In this document: in pieces, positions 36,364-49,629 of the stretch
Numbering within the stretch: position 1 is the first letter of the stretch
Layout of the letters: each line of letters starts with the position of its first letter
Source: Inia geoffrensis
Taxonomy: Eukaryota > Chordata > Mammalia > Artiodactyla > Iniidae
Length of the DNA: 64,000 nt
Assembly (NCBI GenBank): GCA_036417435.1
Contig: CM070904.1
Coordinates: 21,806,835-21,870,834, forward strand
Direction of reading: 5' to 3'
The notes under the pieces: generated by a model
Told to the model about the DNA's origin: nothing
The model's database searches: none
The model's input: only the letters and a program-made list of their open reading frames with translations
Translations under genes and position numbers: made by a program

Positions 36364-39300
36364 GTGGCTGAACACACACCCCTGGGCTTTTGTAGGCTCA
36401 CCCCCTGCCCCTTAACCTGCACTGCCCCACCCCAGGCATATGGCAAGCCTTGCAAGTGGGCTACTCGGAGGGTGCCGTGGCTCGCAGGTGGGGCGACTCC
36501 CATGAAGTGCGCTGGAGGTGGGAACTTGCTTAGGAGGAGCTGTGGAGATCCGGGTTCTTCACAGCCCTTCCCTCTCAGCTGTTCCACCATGATTTCGATA
36601 CACCAGGCTGTGCTTACGTGTAGGAGGCCCATGTTGCATCGGGAGATTGTGGTACCACGCAGGGGAGAACAGCAGCAGCATCCTCCAGCCGCGGGACACA
36701 GGCCGGCTGAGGTTCCAGGTGTCTGACACCATCCGACGTCACAGAGGCCTGAGGTAAGAAAGTGGGCATTTCTTAACCCGTTACTTGCCTTGTCATTGAA
36801 CGGTCCTTTTGCCTTTCAGTAGAGTTTATATACAATGTTGCGTCTCTTTGACTTCTACAGCCACTTGATGCACTTATAACGGTAGCTGTACCTGTCGGGT
36901 TTCGGATTTTGTGCCCCGTTAGTTTATCGAGGAATATTTTGTAGCGTTCCCTGTGCTTTCGGGTGGGTCGCCCTTGATGAGCACTTTTTGATACGTTAAG
37001 TGTGTTTCTGTTAATCCCAATCTCCTAATTCCCTTCCCCGGTCTCCAATTTCCCCCTGTGGGAACTCCTCACTTCTTTCTTCCCTTTGTGAACCTGTGTT
37101 TCCTTTCTTTGCTAGCTTCCTTTGTATCCCTATTTAGACGGCACACATAAGTGATATCCGGGATATGTGTCTTGCTGCCTCTAATTGACCAGAATTAGGG
37201 AGATCATCTTCGGCTCCACCCATGCTGCTGGAAATACTATGAGTTCCTTTTGTTCTGTGGCTGAGTGGTAGGCGAGGGTGTGTAGGTAGCAGAACATCTT
37301 TCTCCCTTCACCCCTCGCTCGACAGTTCGTTCATTTGTATGTCCTGGCTGTGGTCAAGGGTACCACAAACACTGCCTGGGTGCAAGTGCTTCCTTCCAAT
37401 GATTCTAGTCTCTGGTTATACGACCTGCAGCGGGGTTTCCGAATCTTGTGGCACCTGCAGTGTTTATTTAGGTAAGGAATGTGCCTACTGATCCTCATAC
37501 CTGCTGTTAGCAATTTACAATCCCACCAACGGCAATAGCTGGCTTCACTTTTTGGCATGCCCTCGTGAGCACTTAAAAGGTTAGGGTTTGACAGGACTGC
37601 AGCCAGGGAACAATTCGGCTAGCTTTCTTTTCACTCTCTGATTATGACAGATCCTGAGCATCTTTTCATTTGAAAGTGCTCTTTTCTAAAAGGCAGGTGA
37701 GTACCACTGAGTTCTTGAATGGTTCCTGCCTCACAGTTGGGCCTGATTTGAATTCATTTCAGAGTACCTAGCCCAGGATATTTCTTGAGGGCAGGGTTGT
37801 GTTTGCAAAGCTGCAGGCCATAGACCTTGGGAATGATAGGTGAGTTTCAGCACGGTTGGTAAGGTTGTTACGTTTGGTAAGGTGGTTACGGCAGTGTGCT
37901 ACAAGGCGGCAGCACTACTCCGTGTGGTCTCTGTTAACTTGAGGAAAGAAAGCCTTAGCGGTGGTCCCAGTGCTGGATTGGAAATTGGGAGTCGAACATG
38001 GCTGAACACACACCCCTGGGCTTGTGTATGCTCACCTCCTGCCCCTTAACCTGCACTGCCACACCCCAGGCATATCGCAAGCCTTGCAAGTGGGCTCCTC
38101 GGAGGGTGCCGTGGTTCGCACGTGGGGCGACTGTAATGAAGAGGGCTGGAGGTGGGAACCTGCCTAGCAGGAGCTGTGGAGATCCGGCTTCTTCACTGCT
38201 CTTCCCTCTCAGCTGCTCCACCCTCATTTGGGAACAGCGGGCTCTCCTTACCTGTAGGAGGGCCAAGTTGGATCGGGATATTGTGGTACCATGCAGGGGA
38301 GAATGGGCAATAGCGGTCCGAGGTGCCGCTGGTCAGGCGGCACGTCCTCCTCCCTTGCTGCCTCAGCAGCATCATGCTCCGGCCGTGGGACCCAGGCCTG
38401 CCGAGGCTCCAGGGGCCTTACCGTGGTAACGACATCACAGAGGCCTGAGGTAACAGAGTAGGCATTTCTTAACCCCTTACTTGTCTTCTCATTGAACAGT
38501 GCTTTACCCTTTCAGCCTAGTTCATATAGAATTTTGGGTCTTTTTCAATTCTACAGCCACCTGATGCAATTATACACGTAGGTGTACCCGTAGGGTTTCG
38601 GATTCTTTGCACTCTTCGTTTATTGAGGAATGTTTTGTAGCGTTCCCTGTGCTTTCGGATGGGTCGACCTTGATGAGCACTTTTGGATACATTAAGCTTG
38701 TTTCTGTGAAACCCGACCTCCTACATCACCCTTCCCCAGTCTCCAATTTCCCCCTCAGGCAACTCCAGGCTTCTTTCTTTCCTTTGTAAACCTGTGTTAC
38801 TTTTGTGTACTAGCTGCCTTAGTATCCGTATTGAGACGGCAGACATAAGTCTGATATCCTGGGATATGTGTCTTGCTGCCTCTAGTTGACCAGAATTAGT
38901 GAGGTCATCTACTGCTCTACGCATGCTGCTGCCAAGACTTTGAGCTCGTTTTATTCTGTGGCTGAGTGGTAGTCGACTGTGTGTAGGTAGCAGAACATCT
39001 TTCTCCATTCACCCCTCGCTGCACATTTCGTTCTTTGGATGTGTTGGCTGCGATCATGGGTACCACAAGGACCGCTGGGGTGCAAGTGCTTCCTTCCAAT
39101 GATGCTAGTCTCTGGTTATGCGACCTGCAGCGGGGTTTCCGAATCTCGTGGTACCTCCAGTGTTTACTTTGGTAAGGAATGTGCCTACTGATCCTCATAC
39201 CGGCTGTTAGCAATTTACAATCCCACCAACAGCAATAGCTGGCTTCTCTTTTTGGCATGCCCTCTTGATCACTTACGATTTTAGGGTTTGAGAGGACTGC

Positions 39301-39679
39301 AGCCAGGGACCACCTGGTATAGCTTTCTTTGCACTCTCTAATCATGACAGATCCTGGGCATCTTTTCTTTTGAGTGTGCTGTTTTCTAAAACGCGGGTGA
39401 GTACCACTGAGTGCTTGAAAGGTTCCTGCCTCAGAGTCGGGCCTGATTTGAATTCGTTCCCGATTCCCTAGACCGGGATATTTCTTGAGGGCAGGGTTGT
39501 GTCTGCAAAGCCGCAGGCCATAGGTCTTGTGGATGATAGGGGCCCTTCGGCACTGTTGTTAAGGTTGTTACGGCAGTGGGCCACAAGGCGGCAGCAGTAC
39601 TCCGTGTCGTCTCTGGTAACATGGGGAAAGAAAGCCTTAACGGTCGTCCCGGTGTTGGACTTGAAATGGGGAGTCGAAG
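36364..39679 (+). repeat. Unit 11: A 36364-37997, B 37998-39679
   Basis: The unit is 3,316 bp. It matches unit 6 at a 16,585-bp offset, including the otherwise private C at 36896 and T near 37404. I saw no difference from unit 6 in the stretches I compared. Confidence 0.95.
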
Positions 39680-42600
39680 GTGGCTGAACACACACCCCTG
39701 GGCTTTTGTAGGCTCACCCCCTGCCCCTTAACCTGCACTGCCCCACCCCAGGCATATGGCAAGCCTTGCAAGTGGGCTACTCGGAGGGTGCCGTGGCTCG
39801 CAGGTGGGGCGACTCCCATGAAGTGCGCTGGAGGTGGGAACTTGCTTAGGAGGAGCTGTGGAGATCCGGGTTCTTCACAGCCCTTCCCTCTCAGCTGTTC
39901 CACCATGATTTCGATACACCAGGCTGTGCTTACGTGTAGGAGGCCCATGTTGCATCGGGAGATTGTGGTACCACGCAGGGGAGAACAGCAGCAGCATCCT
40001 CCAGCCGCGGGACACAGGCCGGCTGAGGCTCCAGGTGTCTGACACCATCCGACGTCACAGAGGCCTGAGGTAAGAAAGTGGGCATTTCTTAACCCGTTAC
40101 TTGCCTTGTCATTGAACGGTCCTTTTGCCTTTCAGTAGAGTTTATATACAATGTTGCGTCTCTTTGACTTCTACAGCCACTTGATGCACTTATAACGGTA
40201 GCTGTACCTGTAGGTTTTCGGATTTTGTGCCCCGTTAGTTTATCGAGGAATATTTTGTAGCGTTCCCTGTGCTTTCGGGTGGGTCGCCCTTGATGAGCAC
40301 TTTTTGATACGTTAAGTGTGTTTCTGTTAATCCCAATCTCCTAATTCCCTTCCCCGGTCTCCAATTTCCCCCTGTGGGAACTCCTCACTTCTTTCTTCCC
40401 TTTGTGAACCTGTGTTTCCTTTCTTTGCTAGCTTCCTTTGTATCCCTATTTAGACGGCACACATAAGTGATATCCGGGATATGTGTCTTGCTGCCTCTAA
40501 TTGACCAGAATTAGGGAGATCATCTTCGGCTCCACCCATGCTGCTGGAAATACTATGAGTTCCTTTTGTTCTGTGGCTGAGTGGTAGGCGAGGGTGTGTA
40601 GGTAGCAGAACATCTTTCTCCCTTCACCCCTCGCTCGACAGTTCGTTCATTTGTATGTCCTGGCTGTGGTCAAGGGTACCACAAACACTGCCTGGGTGCA
40701 AGTGCTTCCTTCCAATGATGCTAGTCTCTGGTTATACGACCTGCAGCGGGGTTTCCGAATCTTGTGGCACCTGCAGTGTTTATTTAGGTAAGGAATGTGC
40801 CTACTGATCCTCATACCTGCTGTTAGCAATTTACAATCCCACCAACGGCAATAGCTGGCTTCACTTTTTGGCATGCCCTCGTGAGCACTTAAAAGGTTAG
40901 GGTTTGACAGGACTGCAGCCAGGGAACAATTCGGCTAGCTTTCTTTTCACTCTCTGATTATGACAGATCCTGAGCATCTTTTCATTTGAAAGTGCTCTTT
41001 TCTAAAAGGCAGGTGAGTACCACTGAGTTCTTGAATGGTTCCTGCCTCACAGTTGGGCCTGATTTGAATTCATTTCAGAGTACCTAGCCCAGGATATTTC
41101 TTGAGGGCAGGGTTGTGTTTGCAAAGCTGCAGGCCATAGACCTTGGGAATGATAGGTGAGTTTCAGCACGGTTGGTAAGGTTGTTACGTTTGGTAAGGTG
41201 GTTACGGCAGTGTGCTACAAGGCGGCAGCACTACTCCGTGTGGTCTCTGTTAACTTGAGGAAAGAAAGCCTTAGCGGTGGTCCCAGTGCTGGATTGGAAA
41301 TTGGGAGTCGAACATGGCTGAACACACACCCCTGGGCTTGTGTATGCTCACCTCCTGCCCCTTAACCTGCACTGCCACACCCCAGGCATATCGCAAGCCT
41401 TGCAAGTGGGCTCCTCGGAGGGTGCCGTGGTTCGCACGTGGGGCGACTCTAATGAAGAGGGCTGGAGGTGGGAACCTGCCTAGCAGGAGCTGTGGAGATC
41501 CGGCTTCTTCACTGCTCTTCCCTCTCAGCTGCTCCACCCTCATTTGGGAACAGCGGGCTCTCCTTACCTGTAGGAGGGCCAAGTTGGATCGGGATATTGT
41601 GGTACCATGCAGGGGAGAATGGGCAATAGCGGTCCGAGGTGCCGCTGGTCAGGCGGCACGTCCTCCTCCCTTGCTGCCTCAGCAGCATCATGCTCCGGCC
41701 GTGGGACCCAGGCCTGCCGAGGCTCCAGGGGCCTTACCGTGGTAACGACATCACAGAGGCCTGAGGTAACAGAGTGGGCATTTCTTAACCCCTTACTTGT
41801 CTTCTCATTGAACAGTGCTTTACCCTTTCAGCCTAGTTCATATAGAATTTTGGGTGTTTTTCAATTCTACAGCCACCTGATGCAATTATACACGTAGGTG
41901 TACCCGTAGGGTTTCACATTCTTTGCACTGTTCGTTTATTGAGGAATGTTTTGTAGCGTTCCCTGTGCTTTCGGGTGGGTCGACCTTGATGAGCACTTTT
42001 GGATACATTAAGCTTGTTTCTGTGAAACCCGACCTCCTACATCACCCTTCCCCAGTCTCCAATTTCCCCCTCAGGCAACTCCAGGCTTCTTTCTTTCCTT
42101 TGTAAACCTGTGTTACTTTTGTGTACTAGCTGCCTTAGTATCCGTATTGAGACGGCAGACATAAGTCTGATATCCTGGGATATGTGTCTTGCTGCCTCTA
42201 GTTGACCAGAATTAGTGAGGTCATCTACTGCTCTACGCATGCTGCTGCCAAGAGTTTGAGCTCGTTTTATTCTGTGGCTGAGTGGTAGTCGACTGTGTGT
42301 AGGTAGCAGAACATCTTTCTCCATTCACCCCTCGCTGCACATTTCGTTCTTTGGATGTGTTGGCTGCGATCATGGGTACCACAAGGACCGCTGGGGTGCA
42401 AGTGCTTCCTTCCAATGATGCTAGTCTCTGGTTATGCGACCTGCAGCGGGGTTTCCGAATCTCGTGGTACCTCCAGTGTTTACTTTGGTAAGGAATGTGC
42501 CTACTGATCCTCATACCGGCTGTTAGCAATTTACAATCCCACCAACAGCAATAGCTGGCTTCTCTTTTTGGCATGCCCTCTTGATCACTTACGATTTTAG

Positions 42601-42995
42601 GGTTTGAGAGGACTGCAGCCAGGGACCACCTGGTATAGCTTTCTTTGCACTCTCTAATCATGACAGATCCTGGGCATCTTTTCTTTTGAGTGTGCTGTTT
42701 TCTAAAACGCGGGTGAGTACCACTGAGTGCTTGAAAGGTTCCTGCCTCAGAGTCGGGCCTGATTTGAATTCGTTCCCGATTCCCTAGACCGGGATATTTC
42801 TTGAGGGCAGGGTTGTGTCTGCAAAGCCGCAGGCCATAGGTCTTGTGGATGATAGGGGCCCTTCGGCACTGTTGTTAAGGTTGTTACGGCAGTGGGCCAC
42901 AAGGCGGCAGCAGTACTCCGTGTCGTCTCTGGTAACATGGGGAAAGAAAGCCTTAACGGTGGTCCCGGTGTTGGACTTGAAATGGGGAGTCGAAG
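39680..42995 (+). repeat. Unit 12: A 39680-41313, B 41314-42995
   Basis: The unit is 3,316 bp and matches unit 7 at a 16,585-bp offset, including T near 40215. It differs from unit 7 at a few positions, for example GTTTCACATTC near 41913 and the absence of the AATAAA change near 42944. Confidence 0.95.
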
Positions 42996-45900
42996 GTGGC
43001 TGAACACACACCCCTGGGCTTTTGTAGGCTCACCCCCTGCCCCTTAACCTGCACTGCCCCACCCCAGGCATATGGCAAGCCTTGCAAGTGGGCTACTCGG
43101 AGGGTGCCGTGGCTCGCAGGTGGGGCGACTCCCATGAAGTGCGCTGGAGGTGGGAACTTGCTTAGGAGGAGCTGTGGAGATCCGGGTTCTTCACAGCCCT
43201 TCCCTCTCAGCTGTTCCACCATGATTTCGATACACCAGGCTGTGCTTACGTGTAGGAGGCCCATGTTGCATCGGGAGATTGTGGTACCACGCAGGGGAGA
43301 ACAGCAGCAGCATCCTCCAGCCGCGGGACACAGGCCGGCTGAGGCTCCAGGTGTCTGACACCATCCGACGTCACAGAGGCCTGAGGTAAGAAAGTGGGCA
43401 TTTCTTAACCCGTTACTTGCCTTGTCATTGAACGGTCCTTTTGCCTTTCAGTAGAGTTTATATACAATGTTGCGTCTCTTTGACTTCTACAGCCACTTGA
43501 TGCACTTATAACGGTAGCTGTACCTGTAGGGTTTCGGATTTTGTGCCCCGTTAGTTTATCGAGGAATATTTTGTAGCGTTCCCTGTGCTTTCGGGTGGGT
43601 CGCCCTTGATGAGCACTTTTTGATACGTTAAGTGTGTTTCTGTTAATCCCAATCTCCTAATTCACCCTTCCCCGGTCTCCAATTTCCCCCTGTGGGAACT
43701 CCTCACTTCTTTCTTCCCTTTGTGAACCTGTGTTTCCTTTCTTTGCTAGCTTCCTTTGTATCCCTATTTAGACGGCACACATAAGTGATATCCGGGATAT
43801 GTGTCTTGCTGCCTCTAATTGACCAGAATTAGGGAGATCATCTTCGGCTCCACCCATGCTGCTGGAAATACTATGAGTTCCTTTTGTTCTGTGGCTGAGT
43901 GGTAGGCGAGGGTGTGTAGGTAGCAGAACATCTTTCTCCCTTCACCCCTCGCTCGACAGTTCGTTCATTTGTATGTCCTGGCTGTGGTCAAGGGTACCAC
44001 AAACACTGCCTGGGTGCAAGTGCTTCCTTCCAATGATGCTAGTCTCTGGTTATACGACCTGCAGCGGGGTTTCCGAATCTTGTGGCACCTGCAGTGTTTA
44101 TTTAGGTAAGGAATGTGCCTACTGATCCTCATACCTGCTGTTAGCAATTTACAATCCCACCAACGGCAATAGCTGGCTTCACTTTTTGGCATGCCCTCGT
44201 GAGCACTTAAAAGGTTAGGGTTTGACAGGACTGCAGCCAGGGAACAATTCGGCTAGCTTTCTTTTCACTCTCTGATTATGACAGATCCTGAGCATCTTTT
44301 CATTTGAAAGTGCTCTTTTCTAAAAGGCAGGTGAGTACCACTGAGTTCTTGAATGGTTCCTGCCTCACAGTTGGGCCTGATTTGAATTCATTTCAGAGTA
44401 CCTAGCCCAGGATATTTCTTGAGGGCAGGGTTGTGTTTGCAAAGCTGCAGGCCATAGACCTTGGGAATGATAGGTGAGTTTCAGCACGGTTGGCAAGGTT
44501 GTTACGTTTGGTAAGGTGGTTACGGCAGTGTGCTACAAGGCGGCAGCACTACTCCGTGTGGTCTCTGTTAACTTGAGGAAAGAAAGCCTTAGCGGTGGTC
44601 TCAGTGCTGGATTGGAAATTGGGAGTCGAACATGGCTGAACACACACCCCTGGGCTTGTGTATGCTCACCTCCTGCCCCTTAACCTGCACTGCCACACCC
44701 CAGGCATATCGCAAGCCTTGCAAGTGGGCTCCTCGGAGGGTGCCGTGGTTCGCACGTGGGGCGACTGTAATGAAGAGGGCTGGAGGTGGGAACCTGCCTA
44801 GCAGGAGCTGTGGAGATCCGGCTTCTTCACTGCTCTTCCCTCTCAGCTGCTCCACCCTCATTTGGGAACAGCGGGCTCTCCTTACCTGTAGGAGGGCCAA
44901 GTTGGATCGGGATATTGTGGTACCATGCAGGGGAGAATGGGCAATAGCGGTCCGAGGTGCCGCTGGTCAGGCGGCACGTCCTCCTCCCTTGCTGCCTCAG
45001 CAGCATCATGCTCCGGCCGTGGGACCCAGGCCTGCCGAGGCTCCAGGGGCCTTACCGTGGTAACGACATCACAGAGGCCTGAGGTAACAGAGTAGGCATT
45101 TCTTAACCCCTTACTTGTCTTCTCATTGAACAGTGCTTTACCCTTTCAGTCTAGTTCATATAGAATTTTGGGTCTTTTTCAATTCTACAGCCACCTGATG
45201 CAATTATACACGTAGGTGTACCCGTAGGGTTTCGGATTCTTTGCACTCTTCGTTTATTGGGGAATGTTTTGTAGCGTTCCCTGTGCTTTCGGATGGGTCG
45301 ACCTTGATGAGCACTTTTGGATACATTAAGCTTGTTTCTGTGAAACCCGACCTCCTACATCACCCTTCCCCAGTCTCCAATTTCCCCCTCAGGCAACTCC
45401 AGGCTTCTTTCTTTCCTTTGTAAACCTGTGTTACTTTTGTGTACTAGCTGCCTTAGTATCCGTATTGAGACGGCAGACATAAGTCTGATATCCTGGGATA
45501 TGTGTCTTGCTGCCTCTAGTTGACCAGAATTAGTGAGGTCATCTACTGCTCTACGCATGCTGCTGCCAAGAGTTTGAGCTCGTTTTATTCTGTGGCTGAG
45601 TGGTAGTCGACTGTGTGTAGGTAGCAGAACATCTTTCTCCATTCACCCCTCGCTGCACATTTCGTTCTTTGGATGTGTTGGCTGCGATCATGGGTACCAC
45701 AAGGACCGCTGGGGTGCAAGTGCTTCCTTCCAATGATGCTAGTCTCTGGTTATGCGACCTGCAGCGGGGTTTCCGAATCTCGTGGTACCTCCAGTGTTTA
45801 CTTTGGTAAGGAATGTGCCTACTGATCCTCATACCGGCTGTTAGCAATTTACAATCCCACCAACAGCAATAGCTGGCTTCTCTTTTTGGCATGCCCTCTT

Positions 45901-46313
45901 GATCACTTACGATTTTAGGGTTTGAGAGGACTGCAGCCAGGGACCACCTGGTATAGCTTTCTTTGCACTCTCTAATCATGACAGATCCTGGGCATCTTTT
46001 CTTTTGAGTGTGCTGTTTTCTAAAACGCGGGTGAGTACCACTGAGTGCTTGAAAGGTTCCTGCCTCAGAGTCGGGCCTGATTTGAATTCGTTCCCGATTC
46101 CCTAGACCGGGATATTTCTTGAGGGCAGGGTTGTGTCTGCAAAGCCGCAGGCCATAGGTCTTGTGGATGATAGGGGCCCTTCGGCACTGTTGTTAAGGTT
46201 GTTACGGCAGTGGGCCACAAGGCGGCAGCAGTACTCCGTGTCGTCTCTGGTAACATGGGGAAAGAAAGCCTTAACGGTGGTCCCGGTGTTGGACTTGAAA
46301 TGGGGAGTCGAAG
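42996..46313 (+). repeat. Unit 13: A 42996-44631, B 44632-46313
   Basis: The unit is 3,318 bp. The A half matches unit 8. The B half diverges from unit 8, with private T at 44601, T at 45150 and G at 45260, and the GACTGTAAT spelling shared with units 6, 9 and 11. Confidence 0.95.
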
Positions 46314-49300
46314 GTGGCTGAACACACACCCCTGGGCTTTTGTAGGCTCACCCCCTGCCCCTTAACCTGCACTGCCCCACCCCAGGCATATGGCAAGCCT
46401 TGCAAGTGGGCTACTCGGAGGGTGCCGTGGCTCGCAGGTGGGGCGACTCCCATGAAGTGCGCTGGAGGTGGGAACTTGCTTAGGAGGAGCTGTGGAGATC
46501 CGGGTTCTTCACAGCCCTTCCCTCTCAGCTGTTCCACCATGATTTCGATACACCAGGCTGTGCTTACGTGTAGGAGGCCCATGTTGCATCGGGAGATTGT
46601 GGTACCACGCAGGGGAGAAGAGCAGCAGCATCCTCCAGCCGCGGGACACAGGCCGGCTGAGGCTCCAGGTGTCTGACACCATCCGACGTCACAGAGGCCT
46701 GAGGTAAGAAAGTGGGCATTTCTTAACCCGTTACTTGCCTTGTCATTGAACGGTCCTTTTGCCTTTCAGTAGAGTTTATATACAATGTTGCGTCTCTTTG
46801 ACTTCTACAGCCACTTGATGCACTTATAACGGTAGCTGTACCTGTAGGGTTTCGGATTTTGTGCCCCGTTAGTTTATCGAGGAATATTTTGTAGCGTTCC
46901 CTGTGCTTTCGGGTGGGTCGCCCTTGATGAGCACTTTTTGATACGTTAAGTGTGTTTCTGTTAATCCCAATCTCCTAATTCCCTTCCCCGGTCTCCAATT
47001 TCCCCCTGTGGGAACTCCTCACTTCTTTCTTCCCTTTGTGAACCTGTGTTTCCTTTCTTTGCTAGCTTCCTTTGTATCCCTATTTAGACGGCACACATAA
47101 GTGATATCCGGGATATGTGTCTTGCTGCCTCTAATTGACCAGAATTAGGGAGATCATCTTCGGCTCCACCCATGCTGCTGGAAATACTATGAGTTCCTTT
47201 TGTTCTGTGGCTGAGTGGTAGGCGAGGGTGTGTAGGTAGCAGAACAGCTTTCTCCCTTCACCCCTCGCTCGACAGTTCGTTCATTTGTATGTCCTGGCTG
47301 TGGTCAAGGGTACCACAAACACTGCCTGGGTGCAAGTGCTTCCTTCCAATGATGCTAGTCTCTGGTTATACGACCTGCAGCGGGGTTTCCGAATCTTGTG
47401 GCACCTGCAGTGTTTATTTAGGTAAGGAATGTGCCTACTGATCCTCATACCTGCTGTTAGCAATTTACAATCCCACCAACGGCAATAGCTGGCTTCACTT
47501 TTTGGCATGCCCTCGTGAGCACTTAAAAGGTTAGGGTTTGACAGGACTGCAGCCAGGGAACAATTCGGCTAGCTTTCTTTTCACTCTCTGATTATGACAG
47601 ATCCTGAGCATCTTTTCATTTGAAAGTGCTCTTTTCTAAAAGGCAGGTGAGTACCACTGAGTTCTTGAATGGTTCCTGCCTCACAGTTGGGCCTGATTTG
47701 AATTCATTTCAGAGTACCTAGCCCAGGATATTTCTTGAGGGCAGGGTTGTGTTTGCAAAGCTGCAGGCCATAGACCTTGGGAATGATAGGTGAGTTTCAG
47801 CACGGTTGGTAAGGTTGTTACGTTTGGTAAGGTGGTTACGGCAGTGTGCTACAAGGCGGCAGCACTACTCCGTGTGGTCTCTGTTAACTTGAGGAAAGAA
47901 AGCCTTAGCGGTGGTCCCAGTGCTGGATTGGAAATTGGGAGTCGAACATGGCTGAACACACACCCCTGGGCTTGTGTATGCTCACCTCCTGCCCCTTAAC
48001 CTGCACTGCCACACCCCAGGCATATCGCAAGCCTTGCAAGTGGGCTCCTCGGAGGGTGCCGTGGTTCGCACGTGGGGCGACTCTAATGAAGAGGGCTGGA
48101 GGTGGGAACCTGCCTAGCAGGAGCTGTGGAGATCCGGCTTCTTCACTGCTCTTCCCTCTCAGCTGCTCCACACTCATTTGGGAACAGCGGGCTCTGCTTA
48201 CCTGTAGGAGGGCCACGTTGGATCGGGATATTGTGGTACCATGCAGGGGAGAATGGGCAATAGCGGTCCGAGGTGCCGCTGGTCAGGCGGCACGTCCTCC
48301 TCCCTTGCTGCCTCAGCAGCATCATGCTCCGGCCGTGGGACCCAGGCCTGCCGAGGCTCCAGGGGCCTTACCGTGGTAACGACATCACAGAGGCCTGAGG
48401 TAACAGAGTAGGCATTTCTTAACCCCTTACTTGTCTTCTCATTGAACAGTGCTTTACCCTTTCAGCCTAGTTCATATAGAATTTTGGGTCTTTTTCAATT
48501 CTACAGCCACCTGATGCAATTATACACGTAGGTGTACCCGTAGGGTTTCGGATTCTTTGCACTCTTCGTTTATTGAGGAATGTTTTGTAGCGTTCCCTGT
48601 GCTTTCGGGTGGGTCGACCTTGATGAGCACTTTTGGATACATTAAGCTTGTTTCTGTGAAACCCGACCTCCTACATCACCCTTCCCCAGTCTCCAATTTC
48701 CCCCTCAGGCAACTCCAGGCTTCTTTCTTTCCTTTGTAAACCTGTGTTACTTTTGTGTACTAGCTGCCTTAGTATCCGTATTGAGACGGCAGACATAAGT
48801 CTGATATCCTGGGATATGTGTCTTGCTGCCTCTAGTTGACCAGAATTAGTGAGGTCATCTACTGCTCTACGCATGCTGCTGCCAAGACTTTGAGCTCGTT
48901 TTATTCTGTGGCTGAGTGGTAGTCGACTGTGTGTAGTTAGCAGAACATCTTTCTCCATTCACCCCTCGCTGCACATTTCGTTCTTTGGATGTCTTGGCTG
49001 CGATCATGGGTACCACAAGGACCGCTGGGGTGCAAGTGCTTCCTTCCAATGATGCTAGTCTCTGGTTATGCGACCTGCAGCGGGGTTTCCGAATCTCGTG
49101 GTACCTCCAGTGTTTACTTTGGTAAGGAATGTGCCTACTGATCCTCATACCGGCTGTTAGCAATTTACAATCCCACCAACAGCAATAGCTGGCTTCTCTT
49201 TTTGGCATGCCCTCTTGATCACTTACGATTTTAGGGTTTGAGAGGACTGCAGCCAGGGACCACCTGGTGTAGCTTTCTTTGCACTCTCTAATCATGACAG

Positions 49301-49629
49301 ATCCTGGGCATCTTTTCTTTTGAGTGTGCTGTTTTCTAAAACGCGGGTGAGTACCACTGAGTGCTTGAAAGGTTCCTGCCTCAGAGTCGGGCCTGATTTG
49401 AATTCGTTCCCGATTCCCTAGACCGGGATATTTCTTGAGGGCAGGGTTGTGTCTGCAAAGCCGCAGGCCATAGGTCTTGTGGATGATAGGGGCCCTTCGG
49501 CACTGTTGTTAAGGTTGTTACGGCAGTGGGCCACAAGGCGGCAGCAGTACTCCGTGTCGTCTCTGGTAACATGGGGAAAGAAAGCCTTAACGGTGGTCCC
49601 GGTGTTGGACTTGAAATGGGGAGTCGAAG
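46314..49629 (+). repeat. Unit 14: A 46314-47947, B 47948-49629
   Basis: The unit is 3,316 bp (short A class). G at 47247 is private. Three private changes are clustered within 45 bp of B: A at 48172, G at 48196 and C at 48216. Confidence 0.95.
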
